From positions 124,001-188,000 of the forward strand of contig NZ_JALKBG010000006.1 in assembly GCF_023016155.1 (NCBI RefSeq): a DNA stretch of 64,000 nt. Reading direction: 5' to 3'. The number at the start of each line of letters is the position of its first letter. Position 1 is the first letter of the stretch. The notes under the pieces are model-generated. The model was not told the DNA's origin and ran no database searches. It saw only the letters and a list, made by a program, of their open reading frames with translations. A program made the translations under genes and the position numbers. Of this stretch, positions 35,529 to 44,022 are shown piece after piece. The DNA is from Aliiroseovarius sp. F20344 (GTDB lineage Bacteria; Pseudomonadota; Alphaproteobacteria; Rhodobacterales; Rhodobacteraceae).

Positions 35529-36319
35529 CGCACCACCTTTGCGGCGGGAAGAAAGCCGTGATCGGTCAGGATGTCCTGCGCGGTTGGCGCCAAGAGGAAT
35601 TCAAGAAAAGTAGTGGCCGTTTTTACGTCGCCATTGACCATCACCGCACCGGGATAGGTGATTGGGGCATGGGTGGAGCTTGGCAATGTTGCAACCTTGC
35701 GAACCTTCGGCTCGGCCAGTGCATCCGTCGCATAGACGATCCCCAGACGAGCTTCTCCTAATGCGACCAAAGCCAGTGCTGCCCGGACGTTGTCGGTCTG
35801 AACCAGATGCGGTTCAACGCCCTTCCACAGGCCCAACGCCACAAGCGCGGCCTTGCCGTATTGTCCGGCAGGAATGGAATCAACCAAGGCCATGGCAAGT
35901 TTCCCGCCTTCTAGGGCCGATTGGAAAGCTTCCGCGCTGGCAGGTATTTCGGCCGGAGACGAGGTGCTAGCCGGAGCAACCAAGACTATTCTGTTTCCGG
36001 CAAAGTCGCGCCGTGAGTCTTTGGGCAAAAGACCCGCATCCTCGACCACATCCATCCAATCAGTGCTGGCGGACAGGAATACGTCGGCCGGGGCGCCCAA
36101 GGTGATCTGCCGTGCAAGCACCGAAGATCCTGCATATGACAACACAGTTTCATGCCCGGTTTCTTTTGTGAATGCTGCCGCAACATCATCCAGTGCGCCA
36201 CCCAAACTGGCAGCGGCGAAGACCGTGATCCGATCGGCAAAGGAAGGCAGGCTTGACGCGCTCAGAAAGAGGGCGGTGAACAGGGCACGAAGTGTGTATC
36301 GACGGGTGCTTAGAAACAT
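35525..36319 (-). CDS. modA: Molybdate-binding periplasmic protein
   Basis: 264 aa with signal peptide (about 1-28, ending SFA-DRI). ITVFAAASLGGALDDVAAAF is the diagnostic ModA N terminus, SSVLARQITLGAPADVFLSAS supplies Ser contacts to the oxyanion, and IPAGQYGKAAL is the conserved loop. The start at 36319 gives the best signal peptide but has no strong ribosome site; in-frame starts upstream exist to 36418. Molybdenum taken up here would feed molybdoenzymes elsewhere. No modE regulator is in the window. Confidence 0.92.
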   Translation of the reverse strand: MFLSTRRYTLRALFTALFLSASSLPSFADRITVFAAASLGGALDDVAAAFTKETGHETVLSYAGSSVLARQITLGAPADVFLSASTDWMDVVEDAGLLPKDSRRDFAGNRIVLVAPASTSSPAEIPASAEAFQSALEGGKLAMALVDSIPAGQYGKAALVALGLWKGVEPHLVQTDNVRAALALVALGEARLGIVYATDALAEPKVRKVATLPSSTHAPITYPGAVMVNGDVKTATTFLEFLLAPTAQDILTDHGFLPAAKVVR

Positions 36320-36371
36320 CTCGGGTCGAGATAACGGGATGCGCGGCCCGGCAGCAAGGGGTTTTGCACCG

Positions 36372-36389
36372 CGGGCGACATATCGCCCG
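36372..36389. repeat. Perfect inverted repeat upstream of modA
   Basis: CGGGCGA-CATA-TCGCCCG, seven-base arms, 53 bases before the modA start and 10 bases after the preceding hydratase stop. No T run follows, so it may be an operator or mRNA hairpin. Confidence 0.45.
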
Positions 36390-36398
36390 ATCTGTGTG

Positions 36399-37199
36399 CT
36401 AGGCGAAATTGATATCAACCGACCCGAACGGCCCGAAATCTGCGTGTATTTCGGTGCCTGAGGGGCATTCCACAGGCCGGATGAAACTGCCGGACAAGAT
36501 CACCTGTCCGGCTTCGATCTGCTGTCCATATTGCGCCATGCGTCGTGCGAGCCAGACAACGCCTTCCACCGGGTCGTTCAAAACGCCCGCACCCAGCCCG
36601 GTTTCCTCGATCTCTCCATTTCGGAAGGTCAAGGCGCCAACCCAGCGCAGATCATGTGTATCGATGGCGTGGCGTTCCTTGCCCAGAACGATCCCTGCAT
36701 TGGCTGCGTTGTCAGAAATCGTGTCATAGACGGTACGCGTTTTGCCGGTCTCTAGGTCCGTGCGAGTGATGCGCGTGTCCAGAATTTCAATCGACGGGGC
36801 AACAAAGTCCGTGGCCGCAATTACATCATCGCGTGTCACATCTATCCCGCCCAATGGCGCTTTTATCACAAACGCAATTTCGGCCTCGATCCGTGGTTGA
36901 ATGAAGCGGCCTGCTGGCACCGTCGCACCGTTCTCAAACAGCATGTCGTCAAACAGGATACCGCTGTCGGGAATGTCGATGTTCAATGCATATTGCATCG
37001 CTTTCGAGGTCAGACCGATCTTCCAACCGATGACCTTGCGACCCTCCGCCAGCTTCGCGCGATAGACTGCGTTTTGCACCTGATAGGCGTCATCCATGCC
37101 CATATCCGGGTGGCGGCCTGACAGAAGGCCGATCTGGGTGCCCGTTTTCTCGGCCTCAAGCAGATCGGCGGCGGCTTTGGCGTGATCTTCGGGGGTCAT
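36399..37199 (-). CDS. hpaH: 2-oxo-hept-4-ene-1,7-dioate hydratase
   Basis: 266 aa. GRKVIGWKIGLTSKAMQ, SGILFDDMLFENGATV and IEAEIAFVIKAPL place it in the MhpD/HpaH hydratase group of the FAH superfamily; the Glu pair in IEAEIAF is part of the metal site. It hydrates 2-oxohept-4-ene-1,7-dioate in homoprotocatechuate breakdown. It overlaps the neighbouring FAH-family gene by four bases, and the other hpa genes follow upstream in the same direction. Confidence 0.9.
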   Translation of the reverse strand: MTPEDHAKAAADLLEAEKTGTQIGLLSGRHPDMGMDDAYQVQNAVYRAKLAEGRKVIGWKIGLTSKAMQYALNIDIPDSGILFDDMLFENGATVPAGRFIQPRIEAEIAFVIKAPLGGIDVTRDDVIAATDFVAPSIEILDTRITRTDLETGKTRTVYDTISDNAANAGIVLGKERHAIDTHDLRWVGALTFRNGEIEETGLGAGVLNDPVEGVVWLARRMAQYGQQIEAGQVILSGSFIRPVECPSGTEIHADFGPFGSVDINFA

Positions 37200-38050
37200 A
37201 CGCCCTCGTCCTCGACCGTGTTTGTCAGTGTGCCAATGCCCTCGACCGAGACCTCGACCACGTCACCCGGCACCAGATAGCGGGGCGGGTCAAACCGCGC
37301 GCCTGCGCCGGTGGGGGTGCCGGTCACGATCACATCGCCGGGCTGAAGCGTCATGAAGGTCGAGATATAGGCAATCTCCTCGCGGATCGGGAACATCATG
37401 CGGTCCAGCGTGTCGTTCTGGCGCAGTTCTCCGTTCACATGGGTTTGAATGCGCGCGTCGTCCAGCTGTGCGGCGTTTGTGAAGGGCACCAGCCACGGAC
37501 CGATTGCGCCCGAGCGGTCCCAGTTCTTGCCCTGTGTGACGTTGAACTTCGCATGCCGCACCCAATCGCGGATCGTGCCTTCGTTGCAGAGCGTCAGGGC
37601 CGCGATGTGGTCATAGGCGTCCGCTGCTTTGATGCGACGGCCGGGTTTGCCGATGACAATCGCCACCTCGCCCTCATAGTCCAGCGTATGGTTTTCCGGC
37701 GGGCGGATCAGCGGCTGGCCGTGGCCGGTAAACCCGCTGGCAAAGCGCGGGAAAAGCGACATGTATCTGGGCTGCGCACTGCCGTCTTTATATTCGGCAT
37801 TTCGGTCAGGAAAGTTCACGCCGACGCAGAGGATCCGGCGCGCATCCGGCAGGACCATATCGTAGGTAAACTCGGTGTGGGTGACGGATTTGCCTTGGGC
37901 GGCTTGGGCAAGCTGGTCAAACGCCCCTGCGGCGATGACCTTATAAAGGCTTGAATGGTCAGGGAAATCACCGTTCAGGGCGATGGCACCATCATCGGTG
38001 ATCGCACCAAAGAAGGTCTCGCCTGCAGCGAAGAAAGTGGCAAAGCGCAT
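37196..38050 (-). CDS. hpaG: FAH-family protein, probable 5-oxopent-3-ene-tricarboxylate decarboxylase/isomerase
   Basis: 284 aa. VGVNFPDRNAEYKD, the metal-binding DYEGEVAIVIGK and the VITGTPTGAGARFDPPRYLVPGD segment are typical of fumarylacetoacetate hydrolase-family enzymes. By position it should carry the decarboxylation and perhaps isomerisation of the ring-cleavage product. It is a single FAH domain, not the tandem 430-aa HpaG of enteric bacteria, and no separate hpaF-type isomerase gene is visible, so the exact step is inferred. Nine bases separate it from the dioxygenase gene. Confidence 0.78.
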   Translation of the reverse strand: MRFATFFAAGETFFGAITDDGAIALNGDFPDHSSLYKVIAAGAFDQLAQAAQGKSVTHTEFTYDMVLPDARRILCVGVNFPDRNAEYKDGSAQPRYMSLFPRFASGFTGHGQPLIRPPENHTLDYEGEVAIVIGKPGRRIKAADAYDHIAALTLCNEGTIRDWVRHAKFNVTQGKNWDRSGAIGPWLVPFTNAAQLDDARIQTHVNGELRQNDTLDRMMFPIREEIAYISTFMTLQPGDVIVTGTPTGAGARFDPPRYLVPGDVVEVSVEGIGTLTNTVEDEGV

Positions 38051-38059
38051 GAGATTTCC

Positions 38060-38902
38060 TTAGACCGAGAAACTGATATTGGCCTGCCCGGTGCCCGAGC
38101 TGCCAAAGTAAGGGGTGTAGATGTCAATGGAGCCGTCGTAGTCTTTCCACCCCAACGCGCCGAACAGAAGCGCCGTGTCATTCATCGCACATTCGCCGGT
38201 GCATTTGACGGCGTAGTCGGGCAAGAGGTCAAGGAACTCGGCCCATTTGCCCTGTTTCCACAGCTCAAGAACGCGCAGATCCATCTGGCGGTTGAACTCT
38301 CCATTCACTGAGTTCAACCCGTCGACCGAGCGTTCATTGGGGGTGAAATCATGGCTCATCGAGCCGGAGGCCAGTACCGAAACCTTGCGGTTTGACCGCT
38401 TGATCCCCTCGGCAATGGCCGCGCCCCAGCGGCGGTTTTCCTCGATGGAGGAAAACTGGTTCACCGCCACGGGCAGCACGCGCGCGTTCACGCCGTCATT
38501 GATGAAATGCATGGGCAGAAGCGTGCCATATTCCATGCCCAGATCGGGCTGCGCATGGCCCATGGCGCGTTCACCGCGGTCCTCGAGCGCATCCAAGATG
38601 CATTGCGCCAATTTGCTGTCGCCACGGTAGTCAAACTCCATATCTGCCAGCATATGCGGCAGCTCGTGGCTGATGAACCGGCCCTTGTGATGGGGCTTGG
38701 CGTTCAGGTGAAAGCCCTGATTGGTGATCCAATGGGTGTCGAAAATGATGAAGGTCTCGACCTCGCGATCAATCGCGTCCTGGCGGAGCTTTGCATAGCC
38801 GTCGATGGCAGGCTGACGGATGCCTTTATATTGCTCCATCGTGTGCGACATCCAGATGCTTGGCACATGGGTGATTTTCGCAGCTTGAACAATCTGTCCC
38901 AT
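38060..38902 (-). CDS. hpaD: Homoprotocatechuate 2,3-dioxygenase (class III extradiol)
   Basis: 280 aa LigB-type ring-cleaving enzyme opening 3,4-dihydroxyphenylacetate. Histidines and acidic residues in VPSIWMSHTMEQYKG, FIIFDTHWITNQGF and SGSMSHDFTPNER fit the Fe(II) site of the family. GGAGGAAACCCG precedes the ATG at 38902, which gives MGQIVQAAKITH. The dehydrogenase gene ends 55 bases upstream. It is unrelated in fold to the vicinal-oxygen-chelate dioxygenases that do the same job in other bacteria. Confidence 0.9.
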   Translation of the reverse strand: MGQIVQAAKITHVPSIWMSHTMEQYKGIRQPAIDGYAKLRQDAIDREVETFIIFDTHWITNQGFHLNAKPHHKGRFISHELPHMLADMEFDYRGDSKLAQCILDALEDRGERAMGHAQPDLGMEYGTLLPMHFINDGVNARVLPVAVNQFSSIEENRRWGAAIAEGIKRSNRKVSVLASGSMSHDFTPNERSVDGLNSVNGEFNRQMDLRVLELWKQGKWAEFLDLLPDYAVKCTGECAMNDTALLFGALGWKDYDGSIDIYTPYFGSSGTGQANISFSV

Positions 38903-38957
38903 CGGGTTTCCTCCGCTTTGGGTATCGCGCTTTTTCGTTTTAGCACGGGGAGGGTGC

Positions 38958-40466
38958 TTAGGCACCCAGCCGCATGATTTTGTGTTGGCCGGTCGCGAAG
39001 CCTACGTGTTTTTGCTCCATGTAGAAATCAAACGACCAGTCTCCGCCGTCTCGTCCAATCCCCGAAGCCTTTACGCCGCCAAACGGGGTTGGCAGGTGGC
39101 GCACGTTTTCAGAGTTCACCCAGATCATGCCCGCTTCCAGCTTGTCTGTGAAGCGCAGCGCGCGGGTCAGGTCGTTGGTCCAGACGTATCCTGTCAGGCC
39201 GTATTCGGTGTCATTGGCAATCGACAGCGCTTCGTCCTCGGTCGAGAACGGGATCGAGGTCAGGACTGGGCCGAAGATTTCCTCGCGCGCGATGCGCATG
39301 TCGTTGGTGGCGTTGGTGAAGAGCGTCGGGCGCACGAAGTATCCCTCGTCACCGACCTTCACGCCACCAGCGGCAACAGTCGCGCCATCTTCCTTGGCGA
39401 TGTCGAAATACGAGGTCACTTTGTTATAGTGCGTCTCGGTCACCAGCGGACCGATCTCGGTCGCGGGGTCCAGCGGGTGGCCGACCTTGATGTTGTTCAC
39501 ACGCTCGACCAGCTTGGCTTCGAATTCTTCCTTGATGGTGTCCTGCACCAACAGGCGCGAGGACGACGTGCAGCGTTCGCCGTTGATCGAGTAGATCATA
39601 AAGATCACCGCATCCAGAGCGCGGTCCAGATCCGCGTCGTCAAACACGATGACAGGGTTTTTGCCGCCCAATTCCAAGTGGTTACGCTTGTGGGTGTCTG
39701 CACCTTGCTTCACGATCAGGCTGCCCGTGCGGCTTTCACCGACAAAGGCGATGGCGCGGATCAGCTTGTGCTCGCACAGCGCTTTGCCCGCGTCATGGCC
39801 ATATCCATTCACGGTGTTCAAAACGCCGGGCGGCAGGCCTGCTTCTTCGGCGATCTCCACCAGAAGACGCGCGGTCAGGGGACTGTCTTCGGCCGGTTTG
39901 TGCACCACCGTACAACCCGCCGCCAGCGCAGGCGCAATCTTCCATGTAGACAGCATGAAAGGCGTGTTCCATGGGGTGATGACGCCAACAGGGCCGATGG
40001 GCACGCGACTTGTTACGTTCATCAGAGTGGGAGACTTCAGGTGCTGGCCATCACGAGCCTGTACCACCTGATCCGCGAAGTAGCGGAAGTTCTCGGCCCC
40101 ACGCAACGCGGCTTTCGACATGAAACGGATGGTCTGGCCCGTGTCCCAGCATTCACACAGCGCGATTTCCTCGGCACGCGCTTCGATCGCGTCTGCAACG
40201 TTCAGCAAGATGCGGCGACGTTCAGTTGCGGACATGTCACGCCATGCGGGGAATGCCTCGGCGGCAGCCTTCGCGGCGCTATCGATATCCGTCTCATCGC
40301 CGCGCGCGACGTCACAGATCACAGATTTATCGACGGGCGATGTCGATTGGAAAATCCCAGCAGACCCAGCGCGGTCCTCACCAGCAATCCGATTTTGGAT
40401 GCCGGTATCGCGAAAACGCGCCAGATAGCCCGAAAGCTTCTCGATATTGCTGTCCAGATTCGACAT
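38958..40466 (-). CDS. hpaE: 5-carboxymethyl-2-hydroxymuconate semialdehyde dehydrogenase
   Basis: 502 aa NAD-dependent aldehyde dehydrogenase. Catalytic Cys299 in SINGERCTSSSR and general base Glu265 in NHLELGGKNPV; GVITPWNTPFMLSTWKIAPA and FVGESRTG line the cofactor pocket. It oxidises the ring-cleavage semialdehyde. The ribosome site is GAGGGCCAA-ATG. It is the first gene of the leftward hpa operon; a promoter with repeats lies just upstream, facing hpaR. Confidence 0.92.
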   Translation of the reverse strand: MSNLDSNIEKLSGYLARFRDTGIQNRIAGEDRAGSAGIFQSTSPVDKSVICDVARGDETDIDSAAKAAAEAFPAWRDMSATERRRILLNVADAIEARAEEIALCECWDTGQTIRFMSKAALRGAENFRYFADQVVQARDGQHLKSPTLMNVTSRVPIGPVGVITPWNTPFMLSTWKIAPALAAGCTVVHKPAEDSPLTARLLVEIAEEAGLPPGVLNTVNGYGHDAGKALCEHKLIRAIAFVGESRTGSLIVKQGADTHKRNHLELGGKNPVIVFDDADLDRALDAVIFMIYSINGERCTSSSRLLVQDTIKEEFEAKLVERVNNIKVGHPLDPATEIGPLVTETHYNKVTSYFDIAKEDGATVAAGGVKVGDEGYFVRPTLFTNATNDMRIAREEIFGPVLTSIPFSTEDEALSIANDTEYGLTGYVWTNDLTRALRFTDKLEAGMIWVNSENVRHLPTPFGGVKASGIGRDGGDWSFDFYMEQKHVGFATGQHKIMRLGA

Positions 40467-40475
40467 TTGGCCCTC

Positions 40476-40527
40476 ATATGTCTGATTTATTAATTGCGAT
40501 GTTAAATAATATGTCTGGACCTGTCAA
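40476..40527 (-). promoter_or_regulatory. hpaE promoter with two ATATGTCTG direct repeats
   Basis: On the minus strand TTGACA (40522-40527) and TAACAT (40499-40504) are 17 bases apart. The repeat ATATGTCTG (plus-strand sense) occurs at 40509-40517, inside the spacer, and at 40476-40484, between the start point and the ribosome site. This is where a repressor such as HpaR would be expected. Confidence 0.65.
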
Positions 40528-40538
40528 GAATAGCTGCT

Positions 40539-40566
40539 TTGTTCAGTTCTGCAGGCTTGCTATAAG
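40539..40566 (+). promoter_or_regulatory. hpaR promoter, probably giving a leaderless mRNA
   Basis: TTGTTC (40539-40544) and TATAAG (40561-40566) are 16 bases apart. The expected start point falls on or next to the hpaR ATG at 40573, and there is no ribosome site before that ATG. Confidence 0.5.
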
Positions 40567-40572
40567 ACAAGC

Positions 40573-41025
40573 ATGAATAGTGATTTTCCTGCCAAGCCGG
40601 CCATTCCAAGTACATCCCGTTCTCTTCCGATCTCGCTATTGCGGGCGCGTGAAGTCGTCATGCAGCCCATTCGTGACATGCTGGGTGAACTTGGCCTGAC
40701 CGAACAGAAATGGCGTATTCTGCGCACGTTGGACGAGCTGGGAGAGGTCGAGCAAAGCACCATCGCAAAAGAAGCGTGCCTGCTTTTGCCAAGCTTGACC
40801 CGCATCTTAAGGGGCATGGAAGCAGATGGGCTGATCTCGCGCCAATCGGATGCGACAGACAAGCGTCGCACGCTTGTTCAGATCACTGACAAAGGCCGCA
40901 GCATCGTGCGCGACAACCTGCATCTGGCTAATGAAATCGCGGCCCGGATCGAAGCCCATATGGGGCAGGAAGAAGCAGAGCGTTTGCTGGATCTGCTGGA
41001 AAAATTGCAAACCGCGAAACTGTAA
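40573..41025 (+). CDS. hpaR: MarR-family repressor of homoprotocatechuate degradation
   Basis: 150 aa winged-helix protein. SLPISLLRAREVVMQPIRDMLGELGLTEQKWRILRTLDEL matches HpaR-type MarR proteins, and the wing region is SRQSDATDKRRTLVQITDKGR. Known HpaR proteins repress the hpa meta-cleavage operon and respond to aromatic acids. It is divergent from hpaE across 106 bases that hold repeats and promoters for both directions. Confidence 0.9.
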   Translation: MNSDFPAKPAIPSTSRSLPISLLRAREVVMQPIRDMLGELGLTEQKWRILRTLDELGEVEQSTIAKEACLLLPSLTRILRGMEADGLISRQSDATDKRRTLVQITDKGRSIVRDNLHLANEIAARIEAHMGQEEAERLLDLLEKLQTAKL

Positions 41026-41138
41026 AGCGTGTGACGCAGGCTGAATGACCTGGCGTATTCGGGCTTGCAAACGCCGCCTTTAATCCGCAGGTGAATTCCT
41101 CAACACTGTATCTGTGATCCGCAGCGGAGGCTTTGCAG

Positions 41139-42260
41139 GTGGACATTAGATTCGATCACGGACCCGATGGTGCGGCTGAGCTGTTTTCAGACCCGCAGGA
41201 TCAGATTGTGGCTTGGTCACTTGACGATGTGCCTGACGCGCTGGACCGTTTGGATCAAGCGCAGAAAAGCGGGGCATGGCTGGCAGGTTTTGCAAGCTAC
41301 GAGCTTGGCTATGCGCTGGAGCCGCGTCTTAAGCCCTTGTTGAAACCGAACCGCCGCCTGCCACTTTTGATGTTTGGCCTCTATGATCGTCCCGGTCCCG
41401 CGCCTGCTCTGCAGTCCGGCGCCGCCGCGCTGTCCGATTTGACGCCCGATTGGGATGCTGACACCTATGCGCGTGGGTTTCAGGCGGTGCATGACTATAT
41501 CTGCGCGGGTGACACCTATCAGGTGAACCTGACCTTTCCGATCCGGGGCAGGGCGCAAGGCGACGTGCAAGCACTCTATCGTGCGCTCACGCGGTTGCAG
41601 CCGGTGCAATATGGCGCGCTGGTGCAGGCTGACGGGTTGCCCGCCATCCTGTCCCGCTCGCCCGAGCTGTTCTTTCGCACGGATGCCGACGGCATGATCG
41701 AGACCCGCCCGATGAAAGGCACCCAACCGCGCAGTTCCGACCCCGTCGAAGACGCCGCCCGCGCGGTTTTTTTGAAATCGGACGAGAAAAATCAGGCCGA
41801 GAACCTGATGATTGTGGACCTTCTACGAAACGACATCTCTCGCATCTGCGAAGTGGGCAGCGTCCATGTGCCGGAACTGTTCACCGTGGAAAGCTATGAG
41901 ACCGTGCACCAGATGGTGTCTCTGATCCGGGGTCAAATGCAGGGTGGAACCCGGCTTTCCGACATCCTGCGCGCGCTTTTTCCGTGTGGCTCTATCACAG
42001 GGGCGCCAAAGCTGCGCGCGATGGAAATCATCGCCAAATTAGAGCCCAACCCCCGCGACATCTATTGCGGCTCGATTGGTTGGATGGCCCCTGACGGTCG
42101 GTCCGAGTTCAACGTCGCCATTCGCACGCTGCTGTTGGACGGCGATGACGCCACCCTGAACGTGGGCGGGGGGCTGGTCTATGACAGCACTGCTGCCTCG
42201 GAATATGAAGAGGCGATGTGGAAAGCCAAATTTGCCAGCCAATTGGACAGGAAGTTCTAA
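41139..42260 (+). CDS. pabB: Aminodeoxychorismate synthase component I
   Basis: 373 aa chorismate-using enzyme of folate synthesis that makes 4-amino-4-deoxychorismate with PabA. SRSPELFFR, TRPMKGTQPRS with the conserved Lys, DLLRNDISRICE, TVESYETVHQMVS and FPCGSITGAPKLRAMEII are the family blocks. It is shorter than enteric PabB because the N-terminal Trp-binding domain is reduced. A GTG at 41139 has GGAGG eight bases upstream; a TTG at 41133 is too close. The C-terminal lyase or PabC domain is absent, and no pabA or pabC is next to it. Confidence 0.92.
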   Translation: MDIRFDHGPDGAAELFSDPQDQIVAWSLDDVPDALDRLDQAQKSGAWLAGFASYELGYALEPRLKPLLKPNRRLPLLMFGLYDRPGPAPALQSGAAALSDLTPDWDADTYARGFQAVHDYICAGDTYQVNLTFPIRGRAQGDVQALYRALTRLQPVQYGALVQADGLPAILSRSPELFFRTDADGMIETRPMKGTQPRSSDPVEDAARAVFLKSDEKNQAENLMIVDLLRNDISRICEVGSVHVPELFTVESYETVHQMVSLIRGQMQGGTRLSDILRALFPCGSITGAPKLRAMEIIAKLEPNPRDIYCGSIGWMAPDGRSEFNVAIRTLLLDGDDATLNVGGGLVYDSTAASEYEEAMWKAKFASQLDRKF

Positions 42261-42325
42261 GGCGGGATCAATAGACCTGTACCCAGATTTCCGAACTATA
42301 AGGATAAGTTGTGTCGTTTGGAAAA

Positions 42326-42409
42326 TGGTGGGCGACCTTGGAATCGAACCAAGCGTGAGTCGCCTCGAGGGAGTTACAGTCCCCTGCCACACCTTGCGGC
42401 CTGTCGCCC
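42326..42409 (-). tRNA. tRNA-Tyr (GTA)
   Basis: 84 nt, class II with a long variable arm, CCA encoded at the 3' end (42326-42328). Acceptor GGGCGAC / GTCGCCC pairs fully, anticodon loop CTGTAAC gives GTA, T arm CTTGG-TTCGATT-CCAAG. Base 8 reads A where U is normal. It lies on the opposite strand between pabB and rlmB. Confidence 0.95.
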
Positions 42410-42570
42410 ACTTTTTCCTGCGCTATCTGCGCCGAACGTGGGGCTAGGTATCGCGCCGGGCGGGGCGCGTCAATATGAAAAATCACCCAAATGCACTTGT
42501 CTCGGCCGGTCGCATGACGCATTGTCCGGGCCTTGTGAAAAGACAGCTGACTGGACAGGCGGAACGCGCA

Positions 42571-43353
42571 ATGAAAAAGCCAAAATGGGTGGTTCAAAAA
42601 GAGCAGGCAAAGCGCAAAGAAGCGTCCGAGACTGTGTGGCTTTTCGGGCTTCATGCGGTGCGTGATGCGCTGGTGAATCCAGAGCGTGAAAAGCTTAAGC
42701 TGATTGTTACGAAAAATGCAGCTGACAAACTTGCAGACGCGATTGAGGCTTCGGGCATGGCCCCCGAAATGGCCGATCCGCGCAAGTTTCCAGCCCCCCT
42801 AGATCCCAATTCGGTACACCAGGGCGCAGCCCTTGAGGTGAAGCCATTGAACTGGGGTGACTTTGCCACGCGCGTATTGGGTGGCGAAGGGAAAATGCCA
42901 GTCGTGGTGCTTCTGGATCGGGTAACCGATCCACACAATGTCGGAGCAATCCTGCGTTCTTCCGAGGTGTTCGGTGCAAGTGCGGTGATCGGCACGAAAC
43001 ACGGGTCAGCACCTGAAACCGGTGCTTTGGCCAAAACAGCGTCCGGCGCATTGGAGCGTCAACCCTACCTTCGTGTACGCAACCTTGCCGACACGATGAA
43101 CGAACTGCGCGATATGGGGTTCGTTCTGCTTGGCATGGATGGCGAGGCGGACGAGACCATCGAGCAGGCACTGTCATCGCGACCTGATGCGCCCGTGGCA
43201 TTGGTCATGGGGGCAGAGGGGCCGGGTCTGCGCGAAAAGACCAAAGCGACGTGTGATGCCTTGGTGAAGATCCCATTCGCGCGTGACTTTGGATCGTTGA
43301 ACGTGTCCAACGCGGCAGCGGTGGCACTTTACGCAACGCGCCTCACGCGGTGA
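42571..43353 (+). CDS. rlmB: TrmH/SpoU-family RNA 2'-O-methyltransferase (RlmB type)
   Basis: 260 aa. The N-terminal substrate-binding domain (ETVWLFGLHAVRDAL) is followed by the knotted SPOUT catalytic domain with VVLLDRVTDPHNVGAILRSS, ALVMGAEGPGLRE and IPFARDFGSLNVSNAAAVAL, the three family motifs with the S-adenosylmethionine knot. It probably methylates 23S rRNA at the RlmB guanosine; other TrmH-family targets cannot be excluded. The ATG at 42571 follows GGCGGAA. Upstream in-frame ATGs exist but give a poorly conserved N terminus. Confidence 0.88.
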   Translation: MKKPKWVVQKEQAKRKEASETVWLFGLHAVRDALVNPEREKLKLIVTKNAADKLADAIEASGMAPEMADPRKFPAPLDPNSVHQGAALEVKPLNWGDFATRVLGGEGKMPVVVLLDRVTDPHNVGAILRSSEVFGASAVIGTKHGSAPETGALAKTASGALERQPYLRVRNLADTMNELRDMGFVLLGMDGEADETIEQALSSRPDAPVALVMGAEGPGLREKTKATCDALVKIPFARDFGSLNVSNAAAVALYATRLTR

Positions 43354-43426
43354 TCAACTCCGCGTGCGAGGGGCTGTAAATTCGCGGCGCAGGGGGCAGA
43401 TTGAGAGAAACCGAAAGGAGATCTCA

Positions 43427-43894
43427 ATGACGCACTTAACCCGCCGCCACTTGTTGACTGGATTGGCTGCCCTGCCTTTGGGCGCTACGCTTTTGACCCG
43501 CCCTGCATTTGCTGCCAGCCCGCCAGTCTATTCGGAAGATGGCATTGCGTGGGATGGACATGACCCAGTGGCCTATTTCACCAATGGTGCACCGACGCCC
43601 GGAGCCTCCGATTTCTCGCTCGAGCACGAAGGTGCGAAAGTCTTGTTCTCAAGCGCAGAAACCCGCGACATGTTCGCAGCAGATCCTGCGAAATACGCCC
43701 CGCAGTTTGGTGGATATTGCGCCTATGCAGCCAGCAAGGGCTACATCGCCCCAACGGTGCCCGAGGCTTGGACGATCTTTGAAGACAAGCTCTACCTGAA
43801 TTTCAGCCTGCGCGCGCGCGAGCTTTGGTTGCAGGATGTGCCGGGGAATATCGCGAAAGGGAATGCCAACTGGCCGGGTATTCTTGAGGCTTAG
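43427..43894 (+). CDS. YHS-domain protein, probable Tat-exported
   Basis: 155 aa. A twin-arginine signal TRRHLLTGLAALPLG then a cleavage site near FAA-SPP suggests export in folded form. The YHS-type core is VAYFTNGAP, FSSAETRDMFAADPAKYAPQFGGYCAYA, with the conserved Tyr-Cys-x-Tyr; such domains often bind a metal and occur with copper or other metal handling, which I infer only weakly. AAAGGAGATCTCA precedes the ATG. It stands 128 bases before a strong terminator. Confidence 0.88.
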   Translation: MTHLTRRHLLTGLAALPLGATLLTRPAFAASPPVYSEDGIAWDGHDPVAYFTNGAPTPGASDFSLEHEGAKVLFSSAETRDMFAADPAKYAPQFGGYCAYAASKGYIAPTVPEAWTIFEDKLYLNFSLRARELWLQDVPGNIAKGNANWPGILEA

Positions 43895-44022
43895 GGCGTC
43901 ACGGGAGGATCACAAGTGTTTTACCAGATCTTCAAATCCCAACCAAAGGACATACTTGTTTGACAGAGGCCAGACTGTGGAACGTCTGAAACCTCTATTC
44001 ACTGTCCCTCGTTCCACCAACT

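Noticed and set aside
38982-40493. 503-codon open frame on the plus strand opposite hpaE
   Set aside because: Composition artefact of a GC-rich gene; hpaE has catalytic Cys and Glu and good codon use.
43960-43988. TTGACA as a small-RNA promoter
   Set aside because: No acceptable -10 at 16-18 bases; kept only as a weak lead in the findings.
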